Positions 12,054 to 22,668 are shown, counted from the first letter of the stretch. The stretch is 64,000 nt of DNA from Harmonia axyridis (GCF_914767665.1 NC_059503.1:50016352-50080351), one strand, 5' to 3'. Made by a program: numbers and translations. Notes: generated by a model from the letters alone, not told the origin.

Positions 12054-13390
12054 TTGTTGATTTTCTTGGACTCGGATGTCACGCAGGTAGCTATAATCTC
12101 TCACGTGGTAAGGTCTATTGCTGCTGTAACCACAAATGCACGACTGACTTCTGTTGTTGATTTCATTTGTTTGTTATTTCCTACTATGTTTCTCATTCTA
12201 ACTCTTTTCATCGTATTGCACAGGGACGAAAGCTTGACACACGTGTCTGAGGAAACCACTGTGGTATGAGGGACTGTTTTTATTCCCTTCTTTTTGTTTA
12301 ATGAACAATTATCTAAGTAAGCCATTCCACATTGTTGATTTTCTTGGACTCGGATGTCACGCAGGTAGCTATAATCTCCTACGTGGTAAGGTCAATTGCT
12401 GCTGTAAAAACAAATGCACGACTGCACTTTTCATCTTATTGCACAGGGACGAAAGCTTGACACACGTGTCTAAGGAAACCACTTTGGTATAAGGGACTGT
12501 TCTTATTCCCTACTTTTTGTCTAATGAACAATTATCCAAGTAAGCCATTCCACATTGTTGATTTTCTTGGACTCGGATGTCACGCAGGTAGCTATAATCT
12601 CTCACGTGGTAAGGTCTATTGCTGCTGTAACCACAAATGCACGACTGACTTCTAATGTTGATTTCATTTGTTTGTTATTTCCTTCTATGTTTCTCATTCT
12701 AACACTTTTCATCGTATTGCACAGGGATGAAAGCTTGACACACGTGTCTAAGGAAACCACTTTGGTATAAGGGACTGTTCTTATTCCCTTTTTTTTTGTT
12801 TAATCAACAATTATCCAAGTAGGCCATTCCACATTGTTGATTTTCTTGGACTCGGATGTCTTGCAGGTAGCTATAATCTCCCACATGGTAAGGTCAATTG
12901 CTGCTGTAACCTCAAATGCACGACTGACTTCTGTTGTTGATTTCATTCGTTTGTAATTTCCTTCAATGTTTCTCATTCTAACACTTTTCATCGTATTGCA
13001 CAGGGACGAAAGCTTGACACAAGTGTCTAAGGAAACCACTTTGGTATAAGGGACTGTTCTTATTCCCTTCTTTTTTGTTTAATCAACAAATATCCAAGTA
13101 AGCCATTCCGCATTGTTTTTTTTCTTGGACTCGGATGTTACGCAGGTAGCTATAATCTCCCACGTGGTAAGGTCAATTGCTGCTGTAACCCCAAATGCAC
13201 GACTGACTTCTGTTGTTGTTTTCATTTGTTTTTTATTTCCTTCTATGTTTCTCATTCTAACACTTTTCATCGTATTGCACAGGGATGAAAGCTTGACACA
13301 CGTGTCTAAGGAAACCACTTTGGTATAGGGGACTGTTCTTATTCCCTTTTTTTTGTTTAATCAACAATTATCCAAGTAGGCCATTCCACA
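12054..13390. repeat. 1337-bp five-unit HOR, copy 2
   Basis: This matches 10717-12053 unit for unit (12054, 12332, 12555, and so on). It ends at 13391, where the next unit has TACGGTCAATTG rather than AAGGTCTATTG and so does not begin a third copy. Confidence 0.9.
12332..12554. repeat. 223-bp deletion unit (2)
   Basis: Tandem partner of the unit at 10995, with the same join and the same CTGTAAAAACAAATG. Confidence 0.92.
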
Positions 13391-13692
13391 TTGTTGATTT
13401 TCTTGGACTCGGATGTCACGCAGGTAGCTATAATCTCCCACGTGGTACGGTCAATTGCTGCTGTAACCACAAATGCACGACTCACTTCTGTTGTTGATTT
13501 CATTCGTTTGTAATTTCCTTCAATGTTTCTCATTCTAACACTTTTCATCGTATTGCACCCCTGTGCAATACGATGCTTTCGTCCCTACGAAAGCTTGACA
13601 CACGTGTCTAAGAAAACCACTTTGTTATGAGGGACTGTTCTTATTCCCTTCTTTTGGTTTAATGAACAATTATCCAAGTAAGCCATTCCACA
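13391..13692. repeat. 302-bp unit with inverted micro-insertion
   Basis: This unit is 24 bp longer than normal. The four bases AGGG of GCACAGGGACGAAAGC are replaced by a 28-nt segment (13559-13586) that is the reverse complement of local sequence. The rest of the unit is ordinary satellite and shares CGACTCACTTC and TACGGTCAATTG with the unit near 16012-16290. Confidence 0.9.
13546..13594. repeat. Two adjacent hairpins from a template-switch scar
   Basis: Hairpin 1 has a perfect 13-bp stem (13546-13558 CATCGTATTGCAC with 13563-13575) and a 4-nt CCCT loop. Hairpin 2 has an 8-bp stem (13575-13582 with 13587-13594) and another CCCT loop. The inserted bases are the reverse complement of CATCGTATTGCACAGGG followed by that of AGGGACGAAAG, both taken from the same place in the unit. 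Such pairs are typical of fork stalling with copying of the opposite strand; the mechanism is inference. Confidence 0.85.
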
Positions 13693-13971
13693 TTGTTTTT
13701 TTTTCTTGGACTCTGATGTCACGCAGGTAGCTATAATCTTCCACGTGGTAAGGTCAATTGCTGCTGTAACCACAAATGCACGTGTGACTTCTGTTGTTGA
13801 TTTCATTTGTATGTTATTTTCTTCAATGTTTCTCATTCTAACACTTTTCATCGTATTGCTGAGAGACGAAAGCTTACCACACGTGTCAAAGGAAACCACT
13901 TTGGTTTAAGGGACTGTTCTTTTTCCCTTCTTTTTGTTTAATGAACAATTATCCAAGTAAGCCATTCCACA
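13693..13971. repeat. T-tract unit with GCTGAGAGACG marker
   Basis: This single unit of 279 bp starts with a long T-tract instead of TTGTTGATTTT, carries GGACTCTGATG (a G-to-T change in the usual ACTCGG) and ends in the GCTGAGAGACG/ACCACACG subtype without the 35-bp extension. Confidence 0.8.
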
Positions 13972-14828
13972 TTGTTGATCTTCTTGGACTCGGATGACAC
14001 GCAGGTAGCTATAATTTCCCACGTGGTAAGGTCAATTGCTGCTGTAACCACAATTGGACGGCTGACTTCTGTTGTTGATTCCATTTGTATGTTATTTTCT
14101 TCAATGTTTCACATTCTAACACTTTTCATCGTATTGCTGAGAGACGAAAGCTTACCACACGTGTCAAAGGAAACCACTTTGGTTTAAGGGAATGTTTTTA
14201 TTCCCTTCTTTCTGTATAATGAACAATTATTATTCTTCCCTACTTTTTGTCTAATGAACAATTATCCAAGTAAGCCATTCCACATTGTTGATTTTCTTGG
14301 TCTCGGATGTCACGCAGGTAGCTATAATCTCTCACTTGGTAAGGTCTATTGCTGCTGTAACCACAAATGCACGACTGACTTCTGTTGTTGATTTCATTTG
14401 TTTATTTCCTTCAATGTTTCTCATTCTAACACTTCTCATCGTATTGCACAGGGACGAAAGCTTGACACACGTGTCTATGGAAACCACATTGGTATAAGGG
14501 ACTGTTCTTATTTCCTTCTTTCTGTATAATGATCAATTATCCAAGTAAGCCATTCCACATTGTTGATTTTCTTAGACTCGGATGTCACGCAGGTAGCTTT
14601 AATCTCCCACCTGGTAAGGTCAATTGCTGCTGTTATCACAAATGCTTCTGTTGTTGATTTCATTTGTTTGTTATTTCCTTCAATGTTTCTCATTCTAACA
14701 CTTCTCATTGTATTGCACAGGGACGAAAGCTTGACACACGTGTCTAAGGAAATCACATTGGTAAAAGGGACTGTTCTCATTCTTTTTTTTTTGTTTAATC
14801 AACAATTATCCAAGTAAGCCATTCCACA
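13972..14828. repeat. 857-bp three-unit tandem repeat, copy 1
   Basis: Units of 313, 275 and 269 bp are followed by a second partial copy. The 275-bp unit lacks 3 bp in CATTTGTTTATTTCC. The 269-bp unit lacks 9 bp (ACGACTGAC) near 14644. Shared marks with copy 2 are TTGGTCTCGGATG, CACTTGGTAAGG and GGGAATGTTTTTATTCC. Confidence 0.8.
14196..14265. repeat. 35-bp tandem duplication (7)
   Basis: Copies at 14196-14230 and 14231-14265. The first reads TTTTTATTCCC after GGGAATG. Confidence 0.88.
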
Positions 14829-15257
14829 TTGTTGATTTTCTTGGACTCGGATGACACGCGGGTAGCTATAATCTCCCACGTGGTAAGGTCAATTGCTGCT
14901 GTAACCACAATTGGACGGCTGACTTCTGTTGTTGATTCCATTTGTATGTTATTTTCTTCAATGTTTCACATTCTAACACTTTTCATCGTATTGCTGAGAG
15001 ACGAAAGCTTACCACACGTGTCAAAGGAAACCACTTTGGTTTAAGGGAATGTTTTTATTCCCTTCTTTCTGTATAATGAACAATTATTATTCTTCCCTAC
15101 TTTTTGTCTAATGAACAATTATCCAAGTAAGCCATTCCACATTGTTGATTTTCTTGGTCTCGGATGTCACGCAGGTAGCTATAATCTCTCACTTGGTAAG
15201 GTCTATTGCTGCTGTAACCACAAATGCACGACTGACTTCTGTTGTTGATTTCATTTG
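14829..15257. repeat. 857-bp tandem repeat, partial copy 2
   Basis: Positions 14829-15257 match 13972-14396 with an offset of 857. The match stops in the middle of the unit at 15142, where TTTGTTATTTCCTTCTATG replaces TTTATTTCCTTCAATG. The copy therefore ends inside a unit but in register. Confidence 0.75.
15053..15122. repeat. 35-bp tandem duplication (8)
   Basis: Copies at 15053-15087 and 15088-15122; partner of the one at 14196 in the 857-bp repeat. Confidence 0.88.
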
Positions 15258-15643
15258 TTTGTTATTTCCTTCTATGTTTCTCATTCTAACACTTTTCATC
15301 ATATTGCACAGGGACGAAAGCTTGACACCCGTGTCTAAGGAAACCACTTTGGTATGAGGGACTGTTTTTATTCCCCTCTTTTTGTTTAATGAACAATTAT
15401 CCAAGTAAGCCATTCCACATTGTTGATTTTCTTGGACTCGGATGTCACGCAGGTAGCTATAATCTCCTACGTGGTACGGTCAATTGCTGCTGTAACCACA
15501 ATTGGACGGCTGACTTCTGTTGTTGATTCCATTTGTATGTTATTTTCTTCAATGTTTCTCATTCTAACACTTTTCATCGTATTGCTGAGAGACGAAAGCT
15601 TACCACACGTGTCAAAGGAAACCACTTTGGTTTAAGGGAATGT

Positions 15644-15713
15644 TTTTATTCCCTTCTTTATGTATAATGAACAATTATTATTCTTCCCTACTTTTTGTCT
15701 AATGAACAATTAT
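15644..15713. repeat. 35-bp tandem duplication (9)
   Basis: Copies at 15644-15678 (TTTATGTATAATG) and 15679-15713, in the unit at 15420. Confidence 0.88.
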
Positions 15714-16616
15714 CCAAGTAAGCCATTCCACATTGTTGATTTTCTTGGACTCGGATGTCATGCAGGTAGCTATAATCTCCTACGTGGTAAGGTCAATTGC
15801 TGCTGTAACCACAAATGCACGACTGACTTCTGTTGTTGATTTCATTTGTTTGTTATTTCCTTCTATGTTTCTCATTCTAACACTTTTCATCGTATTGCAC
15901 AGGGACGAAAGCTTGACACCCGTGTCTAAGGAAACCACTTTGGTATAGGAGACTGCTCTTATTCCCTTTTTTTTTGTTTAATCAACAATTATCCAAGTAG
16001 GCCATTCCACATTGTTGATTTTCTTGGACTCGGATGTCACGCAGGTAGCTATAATCTCCCACGTGGTACGGTCAATTGCTGCTGTAACCACAAATGCACG
16101 ACTCACTTCTGTTGTTGATTTCATTCGTTTGTAATTTCCTTCAATGTTTCTCATTCTAACACTTTTCATCGTATTGCACAGGGACGAAAGCTTGACACAC
16201 GTGTCTAAGGAAACCACTTTGGTATAAGGGACTGTTCTTATTCCCTACTTTTTGTCTAATGAACAATTATCCAAGTAAGCCATTCCACATTGTTTTTTTT
16301 TCTTGGACTCGGATGTCACGCAGGTAGCTATAATCTCTCACGTGGTAAGGTCTATTGCTGCTGTAACCACAAATGCACGACTTACTTCTGTTGTTGATTT
16401 CATTTGTTTGTTATTTCCTTCTATGTTTCTCATTCTAACACTTTTCATCGTATTGCACAGGGATGAAAGCTTGACACACGTGTCTAAGGAAACCACTTTG
16501 GTATAGGGGACTGTTCTTATTCCCTTTTTTTTGTTTAATCAACAATTATCCAAGTAAGCCATTCCACATTGTTGATTTTCTTGGACTCGGATGTCACGCA
16601 GGTAGCTATAATCTCT

Positions 16617-16622
16617 CACGTG
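16617..16622. other. First CACGTG palindrome of the unit
   Basis: In most units this reads CCACGTGG, an 8-bp perfect palindrome; here it is TCACGTGG. CACGTG is the core of E-box/G-box sites bound by bHLH and bZIP factors in many eukaryotes. That is family knowledge; binding here is not shown. Some copies have lost it, for example CACATGG near 11547, 12884 and 63963 and CACTTGG near 10174, 14334 and 20512. Confidence 0.6.
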
Positions 16623-16750
16623 GTAAGGTCTATTGCTGCTGTAACCACAAATGCACGACTGACTTCTGTTGTTGATTTCATTTGTTTGTTATTTCCTTCT
16701 ATGTTTCTCATTCTAACACTTTTCATCGTATTGCACAGGGATGAAAGCTT

Positions 16751-16762
16751 GACACACGTGTC
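16751..16762. other. Second CACGTG palindrome inside a GACAC-AC-GTGTC dyad
   Basis: The 5-bp arms GACAC and GTGTC flank a 2-nt centre, and the overlapping core ACACGTGT is itself palindromic. The CACGTG starts 138 bp after the first one and 140 bp before the first one of the next unit, so the two sites sit almost exactly half a unit apart. Variants include CACCTGTC near 42332, 45665, 51267, 52975 and 56309 and ACAAGTGTC near 11693 and 13020. Confidence 0.6.
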
Positions 16763-16814
16763 TAAGGAAACCACTTTGGTATAGGGGACTGTTCTTATTC
16801 CCTTTTTTTTGTTT

Positions 16815-16855
16815 AATCAACAATTATCCAAGAAGGCCATTCCACATTGTTGATT
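16815..16855. repeat. 10-bp inverted repeat across a unit junction
   Basis: Left arm AATCAACAAT (16815-16824) and right arm ATTGTTGATT (16846-16855) are perfect reverse complements separated by 21 bases. The arms lie at the end of one unit and the start of the next, so each junction of this type could form a hairpin or cruciform. Units ending AATGAACAAT keep nine of ten pairs. Units that start with a T-tract instead of TTGTTGATT lose the right arm. Confidence 0.7.
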
Positions 16856-17348
16856 TTCTTGGACTCGGATGTTACGCAGGTAGCTATAATCTCCCACGTG
16901 GTACGGTCAATTGCTGCTGTAACCACAAATGCACGACTGACTTCTGTTGTTGATTTCATTCGTTTGTAATTTCCTTCAATGTTTCTCATTCTAACACTTT
17001 TCATCGTATTGCAACGGGACGAAAGCTTGACACACGTGTCTGAGAAAACCACCTAGGTATGAGGGACTGTTCTTATTCCCTTTTTTTTGTTTAATGAACA
17101 ATTATCCAAGTAAGCCATTCCACATTGTTTTTTTTCTTGGACTCGGATGTCACGCAGGTAGCTATAATCTCCCACGTGGTAAGGTCAATTGCTGCTGTAA
17201 CCACAAATGCACGTCTGACTTCTGTTGTTGATTTCATTTGTATGTTATTTTCTTCAATGTTTCTCATTCTAACACTTTTCATCGTTTTGCTGAGAGACGA
17301 AAGCTTACCACACGTGTCAAAGGAAACCACTTTGGTTTAAGGGACTGT

Positions 17349-17418
17349 TCTTATTCCCTTCTTTATGTATAATGAACAATTATTATTCTTCCCTACTTTT
17401 TGTCTAATGAACAATTAT
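17349..17418. repeat. 35-bp tandem duplication (10)
   Basis: Copies at 17349-17383 and 17384-17418. The host unit starts with a T-tract and has CGTTTTGCTGAGAG. Confidence 0.9.
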
Positions 17419-18218
17419 CCAAGTAAGCCATTCCACATTGTTGATTTTCTTGGACTCGGATGTCACGCAGGTAGCTATAATCTCTCACGTGGTAAGGTCT
17501 ATTGCTGCTGTAACCACAAATGCACGACTGACTTCTGTTGTTGATTTCATTTGTTTGTTATTTCCTTCTATGTTTCTCATTCTAACTCTCTTCATCGTAT
17601 TGCACAGGGACGAAAGCTTGACACACGTGTCTAAGGAAACCACTCTGGTATAAGGGACTGTTCTCATTCCCTTTTTTTTTGTTTGATCAATAATTATCCA
17701 AGTAGGCCATTCCACATTGTTGATTTTCTTGGACTCGGATGTCACGCAGGTAGCTATAATCTCCCACGTGGTAAGGTCTATTGCTGCTGTAACCACAAAT
17801 GCACGTCTGACTTCTGTTGCTGATTTCATTTGTATGTTATTTTCTTCAATGTTTCTCATTCTAACTCTTTTCATCGTATTGCACAGGGACGAAAGCTTGA
17901 CACACGTGTCTAAGGAAACCACTTTGGTATAAGGGACTGTTCTTATTTCCTTCTTTTTGTTTAATGAACAATTATCCAAGTAAGCCATTCCACATTGTTG
18001 ATTTTCTTGGACTCGGATGACACGCAGGTAGCTATAATTTCCCACGTGGTAAGGTCAATTGCTGCTGTAACTACAATTGGACGCCTGACTTCTGTTGTTG
18101 ATTCCATTTGTATGTTATTTTCTTCAATGTTTCTCATTCTAACACTTTTCATCGTATTGCTGAGAGACGAAAGCTTACCACACGTGTCAAAGGAAACCAC
18201 TTTGGTTTAAGGGACTGT

Positions 18219-18288
18219 TCTTATTCCCTTCTTTCTGTATAATGAACAATTATTATTCTTCCCTACTTTTTGTCTAATGAACAATTAT
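18219..18288. repeat. 35-bp tandem duplication (11)
   Basis: Copies at 18219-18253 (TTTCTGTATAATG) and 18254-18288. Confidence 0.9.
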
Positions 18289-18585
18289 CCAAGTAAGCCA
18301 TTCCACATTGTTGATTTTCTTGGACTCGGATGTCACGCAGGTAGCTATAATCTCTCACGTGGTAAGGTCTATTGCTGCTGTAACCACAAATGCACGACTG
18401 ACTTCTGTTGTTGATTTCATTTGTTTGTTATTTCCTTCTATGTTTCTCATTCTAACTCTTTTCATCGTATTGCACAGGGACGAAAGCTTGACACACGTGT
18501 CTAAGGAAACCACTTTGGTATGAGGGACTGTTTTTATTCCCTTCTTTTTGTTTAATGAACAATTATCTAAGTAAGCCATTCCACA

Positions 18586-18808
18586 TTGTTGATTTTCTTG
18601 GACTCGGATGTCACGCAGGTAGCTATAATCTCCTACGTGGTAAGGTCAATTGCTGCTGTAACCACAAATGCACGACTGCACTTTTCATCTTATTGCACAG
18701 GGACGAAAGCTTGACACACGTGTCTAAGGAAACCACTTTGGTATAAGGGACTGTTCTTATTCCCTACTTTTTGTCTAATGAACAATTATCCAAGTAAGCC
18801 ATTCCACA
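18586..18808. repeat. 223-bp deletion unit (3)
   Basis: Same 55-bp deletion and CATCTTATTG, but with the ordinary CTGTAACCACAAATG. The change to AAAA in the first two units is therefore probably later than the deletion. Confidence 0.92.
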
Positions 18809-19643
18809 TTGTTGATTTTCTTGGACTCGGATGTCACGCAGGTAGCTATAATCTCTCACGTGGTAAGGTCTATTGCTGCTGTAACCACAAATGCACGACT
18901 GACTTCTAATGTTGATTTCATTTGTTTGTTATTTCCTTCTATGTTTCTCATTCTAACACTTTTCATCGTATTGCACAGGGATGAAAGCTTGACACACGTG
19001 TCTAAGGAAACCACTTTGGTATAAGGGACTGTTCTTATTCCCTTTTTTTTTGTTTAATCAACAATTATCCAAGTAGGCCATTCCACATTGTTGATTTGCT
19101 TGGACTCGGATGTCACGCAGGTAGCTATAATCTCCCACGTGGTGAAATCAATTGCTGCTGTAACAACAATTGAACGGCTGACTTCTGTTGTTGATTTCAT
19201 TTGTTTGTTATTTCCTTCAATGTTTCTCATTCTTACACTTTTCATCGTAATGCACAGGGACGAAAGCTTGACACACGTGTCTAAGGAAACCTCATTGGTA
19301 TGAGGGACTGTTTTTATTTCCTTCTTTCTGTATAATGAAGAATTATCCAAGTAAGCCATTCCACATTGTTGGTTTTTTTGGACTCAGATGACACGCGGGT
19401 AGCTATAATCTCCCACGTGGTAAGGTCAATTGCTGCTGTAACCACAATTGGACGGCTGACTTCTGTTGTTGATTTCATTTGTTTGTTATTTCCTTCAATG
19501 TTTTTCATTTTAACACTTCTCATCGTATTGCACAGGGACGAAAGCTTGACACACGTGTCTATGGAAACCACATTGGTATAAGGGACTGTTCTTATTCCCT
19601 TCTTTCTGTATAATGATCAATTATCCAAGTGAGCCATTCCACA

Positions 19644-19901
19644 TTGTTGATTATCTTGGACTCGGATGACACGCAGGTAGTTATAAACTCACACGTGGTA
19701 AGGTCAATTGCTGCTGTAACCACAAATGCACGACTGACTTCTGTTGTGGATTTCATTTGTTTGTTATTTCCTTCAATGTTTCTCATTCTAACACTTTTCA
19801 TCGTATTGCTGAGGGGCGAAAGCTTGAGACACGTGTCGAAGGAAACCACTTTGGTATAACTTTTTGTTTAATGAATAATTATCCATGTAGGCCATTACAC
19901 A
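19644..19901. repeat. 258-bp unit (1), 20-bp tail deletion
   Basis: Reads GGTATAACTTTTTGTTTAATG; the 20 bases GGGACTGTTCTTATTCCCTT are missing. Also GCTGAGGGGCG, TAAACTCACACG and a following ATCCATGTAGGCCATTACAC. Confidence 0.9.
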
Positions 19902-21288
19902 TTGTTGATTTTCTTGGACTCGGATGTCACGCAGGGAGCTATAATCTCCCACGTGGTAAGGTCCATTGCTGCTGTAACCACGAATGAACGACTGACTTCT
20001 GTTGTTGATTTCATTTGTTTGTTATTTCCTTCTATGTTTCTCATTCTAACACTTTTCATCGTATTGCACAGGGACGAAAGCTTGACACACGTGTCTAAGG
20101 AAACCACATTGGAATAAGGGATTGTTCTTATTCCCTTTTTTTTTTTGATGAACAATTATCCAAGTAAGCCATTCCACATTGTTGATTTTCTTGGACTCGG
20201 ATGTCACGCAGGTAGCTATAATCTCCCACGTGGTAAAGTCAATTGCTGCTGTAACCAAAAATGCACGACTGACTTCTGTTGCTGATTTCATTCGTTTGTT
20301 ATTTTCTTCAATGTTTCTCATTCTAACACTTTTCATCGTATTGCACAGGGACGAAAGCTTGACACACGTGTCTAAGGAAACCACTTTGGTATAAGGGACT
20401 GTTCTTATTCCCTTCTTTTTGATTAATGAACAATTATCCAAGTAAGCCATTCCACATTGTTGATTTTCTTAGACTCGGATGTCACGCAGGTAGCTATAAT
20501 CTCCCACTTGGTAAGGTCAATTGCTGCTGTAACCACAAATGCACGACTGACTTCTATTGTTGATTTCATTCGTTTATTTCCTTCAATGTTTCTCATTCTA
20601 ACACTTCTCATCGTATTGCACAGGGACGAAAGCTTGACACACGTGTCTAAGGAAACCACTTTGGTATAAGGGACTGTTCTTATTCCCTTCTTTTTGTTTA
20701 ATGAACAATTATCCAAGTAAGCCATTCCACATTGTTGATTTTCTTGGACTCGGATGTCACGCAGGTAGCTCTCATCTCCCACGTGGTAAGGTCAATTGCT
20801 GCTGTTACCACAAATGCACGACTGACTTCTATTGTTGATTTCATTTGTTTGTTATTTCCTTCTATGTTTCTCATTCTAACACTTCTCATCGTATCGCACA
20901 GGGACGAAAGCTTGACACACGTGTCTAAGGAAACCACATTGGTATAAGGGACTGTTCTTATTCCCTTTTTCTTTTTGATGAACAATTATCCAAGTAAGCC
21001 ATTCCACATTGTTGATTTTCTTGGACTCGGATGTCACGCAGGTAGCTATAATCTCCCACGTGGTAAAGTCAATTGCTGCTGTAACCAAAAATGCACGACT
21101 GACTTCTATTGTTGATTTCATTTGTTTGTTATTTCCTTCTATGTTTCTCATTCTAACACTTCTCATCGTATCGCACAGGGACGAAAGATTGACACACGTG
21201 TCTAAGGAAACCACATTGGTATAAGGGACTGTTCTTATTCCCTTTTTTTTTTGTTCAATGAACAATTATTCAAGTAAGCCATTTCACA

Positions 21289-21352
21289 TTGTTGTTTCCC
21301 TTGGACTCGGAAGTCACGCAGGTAGCTATAAGTATAAGTAAGCCATTCCACA
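21289..21352. repeat. 64-bp unit stub (1)
   Basis: Begins as the divergent TTGTTTCCCTTGGACTCGG unit but breaks after AGCTATA and joins AGTATAAGTAAGCC, the end segment of a unit. The full version of the same unit is at 24057. Confidence 0.88.
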
Positions 21353-21575
21353 TTGTTGATTTTCTTGGACTCGGATGTCACGCAGGTAGCTATAATCTCC
21401 TACGTGGTAAGGTCAATTGCTGCTGTAACCACAAATGCACGACTGCACTTTTCATCTTATTGCACAGGGACGAAAGCTTGACACACGTGTCTAAGGAAAC
21501 CACTTTGGTATAAGGGACTGTTCTTATTCCCTACTTTTTGTCTAATGAACAATTATCCAAGTAAGCCATTCCACA
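21353..21575. repeat. 223-bp deletion unit (4)
   Basis: Follows the 64-bp stub at 21289 and closes HOR family A type 1. Confidence 0.92.
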
Positions 21576-22410
21576 TTGTTGATTTTCTTGGACTCGGATG
21601 TAACTCAGGTAGCTATAATCTCTCACGTGGTAAGGTCTATTGCTGCTGTAACCACAAATGCACGACTGACTTCTAATGTTGATTTCATTTGTTTGTTATT
21701 TCCTTCTATGTTTCTCATTCTAACACTTTTCATCGTATTGCACAGGGATGAAAGCTTGACACACGTGTCTAAGGAAACCACTTTGGTATAAGGGACTGTT
21801 CTTATTCCCTTTTTTTTTGTTTAATCAACAATTATCCAAGTAGGCCATTCCACATTGTTGATTTTCTTGGACTCGGATGTCACGCAGGTAGCTATAATCT
21901 CCCACGTGGTGAAATCAATTGCTGCTGTAACAACAATTGAACGGCTGACTTCTGTTGTTGATTTCATTTGTTTGTTATTTCCTTCAATGTTTCTCATTCT
22001 TACACTTTTCATCGTAATGCACAGGGACGAAAGCTTGACACACGTGTCTAAGGAAACCTCATTGGTATGAGGGACTGTTTTTATTTCCTTCTTTCTGTAT
22101 AATGAAGAATTATCCAAGTAAGCCATTCCACATTGTTGGTTTTTTTGGACTCAGATGACACGCGGGTAGCTATAATCTCCCACGTGGTAAGGTCAATTGC
22201 TGCTGTAACCACAATTGGACGGCTGACTTCTGTTGTTGATTTCATTTGTTTGTTATTTCCTTCAATGTTTTTCATTTTAACACTTCTCATCGTATTGCAC
22301 AGGGACGAAAGCTTGACACACGTGTCTATGGAAACCACATTGGTATAAGGGACTGTTCTTATTCCCTTCTTTCTGTATAATGATCAATTATCCAAGTGAG
22401 CCATTCCACA

Positions 22411-22668
22411 TTGTTGATTATCTTGGACTCGGATGACACGCAGGTAGTTATAAACTCACACGTGGTAAGGTCAATTGCTGCTGTAACCACAAATGCACGA
22501 CTGACTTCTGTTGTGGATTTCATTTGTTTGTTATTTCCTTCAATGTTTCTCATTCTAACACTTTTCATCGTATTGCTGAGGGGCGAAAGCTTGAGACACG
22601 TGTCGAAGGAAACCACTTTGGTATAACTTTTTGTTTAATGAATAATTATCCATGTAGGCCATTACACA
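22411..22668. repeat. 258-bp unit (2)
   Basis: Same form as at 19644 (offset 2767), with TAAACTCACACG. Confidence 0.9.

Larger units (their letters stand above)
15258..16741. repeat. Mixed satellite units
   Basis: Units start at 15420 (AATTGGACGG type fused to a CCTACGTGG start, with the 35-bp extension), 15733, 16012, a T-tract unit near 16291, and 16569. Several carry TATAGGGGACTG or GACACCCGTGTC. I see no clear HOR of their own. Confidence 0.75.
16569..16846. repeat. Representative 278-bp satellite unit
   Basis: This copy is close to the common form and serves as a reference. Unit positions: 1-20 start segment TTGTTGATTTTCTTGGACTC; 49-54 first CACGTG; about 62-77 CAATTGCTGCTGTAAC; about 100-160 T/C-rich middle; 177-182 AAGCTT (HindIII, 16745-16750); 183-194 GACAC-AC-GTGTC dyad holding the second CACGTG (187-192); about 225-250 T/C-rich tail with a T-run; 247-256 left arm of a junction dyad; then a segment ending CCATTCCACA before the next unit. 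Typical variable sites are GACG/GATG before AAGCTT, CATTTG/CATTCG in the middle, and TGTTATTT/TGTAATTT just after it. No function can be assigned from sequence alone. Confidence 0.93.
16742..18808. repeat. Block repeated 14.1 kb downstream (at 30836-32901)
   Basis: Units at 16847, 17125, 17438, 17717, 17995, 18308 and 18586 recur in order at 30941, 31219, 31532, 31811, 32089, 32401 and 32679. They include GCAACGGGACG, two 313-bp units, GTTTGATCAATAATTATCC, and the 223-bp unit. The offset is 14094 falling to 14093 after one base is lost near 32356. The match continues through 18809-21288, also present at 32902-35380. Confidence 0.85.
18809..21575. repeat. HOR family A, type 1 (2767 bp)
   Basis: Nine units in fixed order (starts 18809, 19088, 19366, 19644, 19902, 20179, 20457, 20732, 21009) are followed by a 64-bp stub (21289) and a 223-bp unit (21353). 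Markers are TGGTGAAATC, TTGGTTTTTTTGGACTCAG, the 20-bp-deleted unit, CACGCAGGGAGC, GTAAAGTC, CTCGGATGTCACG with CACTTGG, AGCTCTCATC and GAAAGATTG. The next HOR begins at 21576 with the same nine units. Confidence 0.88.

Noticed and set aside
16515..16540. T-runs as RNA polymerase III terminators
   Set aside because: They occur in every unit tail without any tRNA-like or 5S-like gene, box A or box B upstream.
16601..16616. TATAAT-like motif (AGCTATAATCTC) as a promoter
   Set aside because: It is present in nearly every unit with no gene downstream. A bacterial -10 reading is inappropriate for a eukaryotic-type satellite, and no transcription evidence is available.
16569..16846. The 278-bp unit as a dimer of two 139-bp half-units
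   Set aside because: Aligning the halves on their CACGTG sites gives only short matches (CACGTG and TAAGG). That is too weak to claim common origin without an alignment score.
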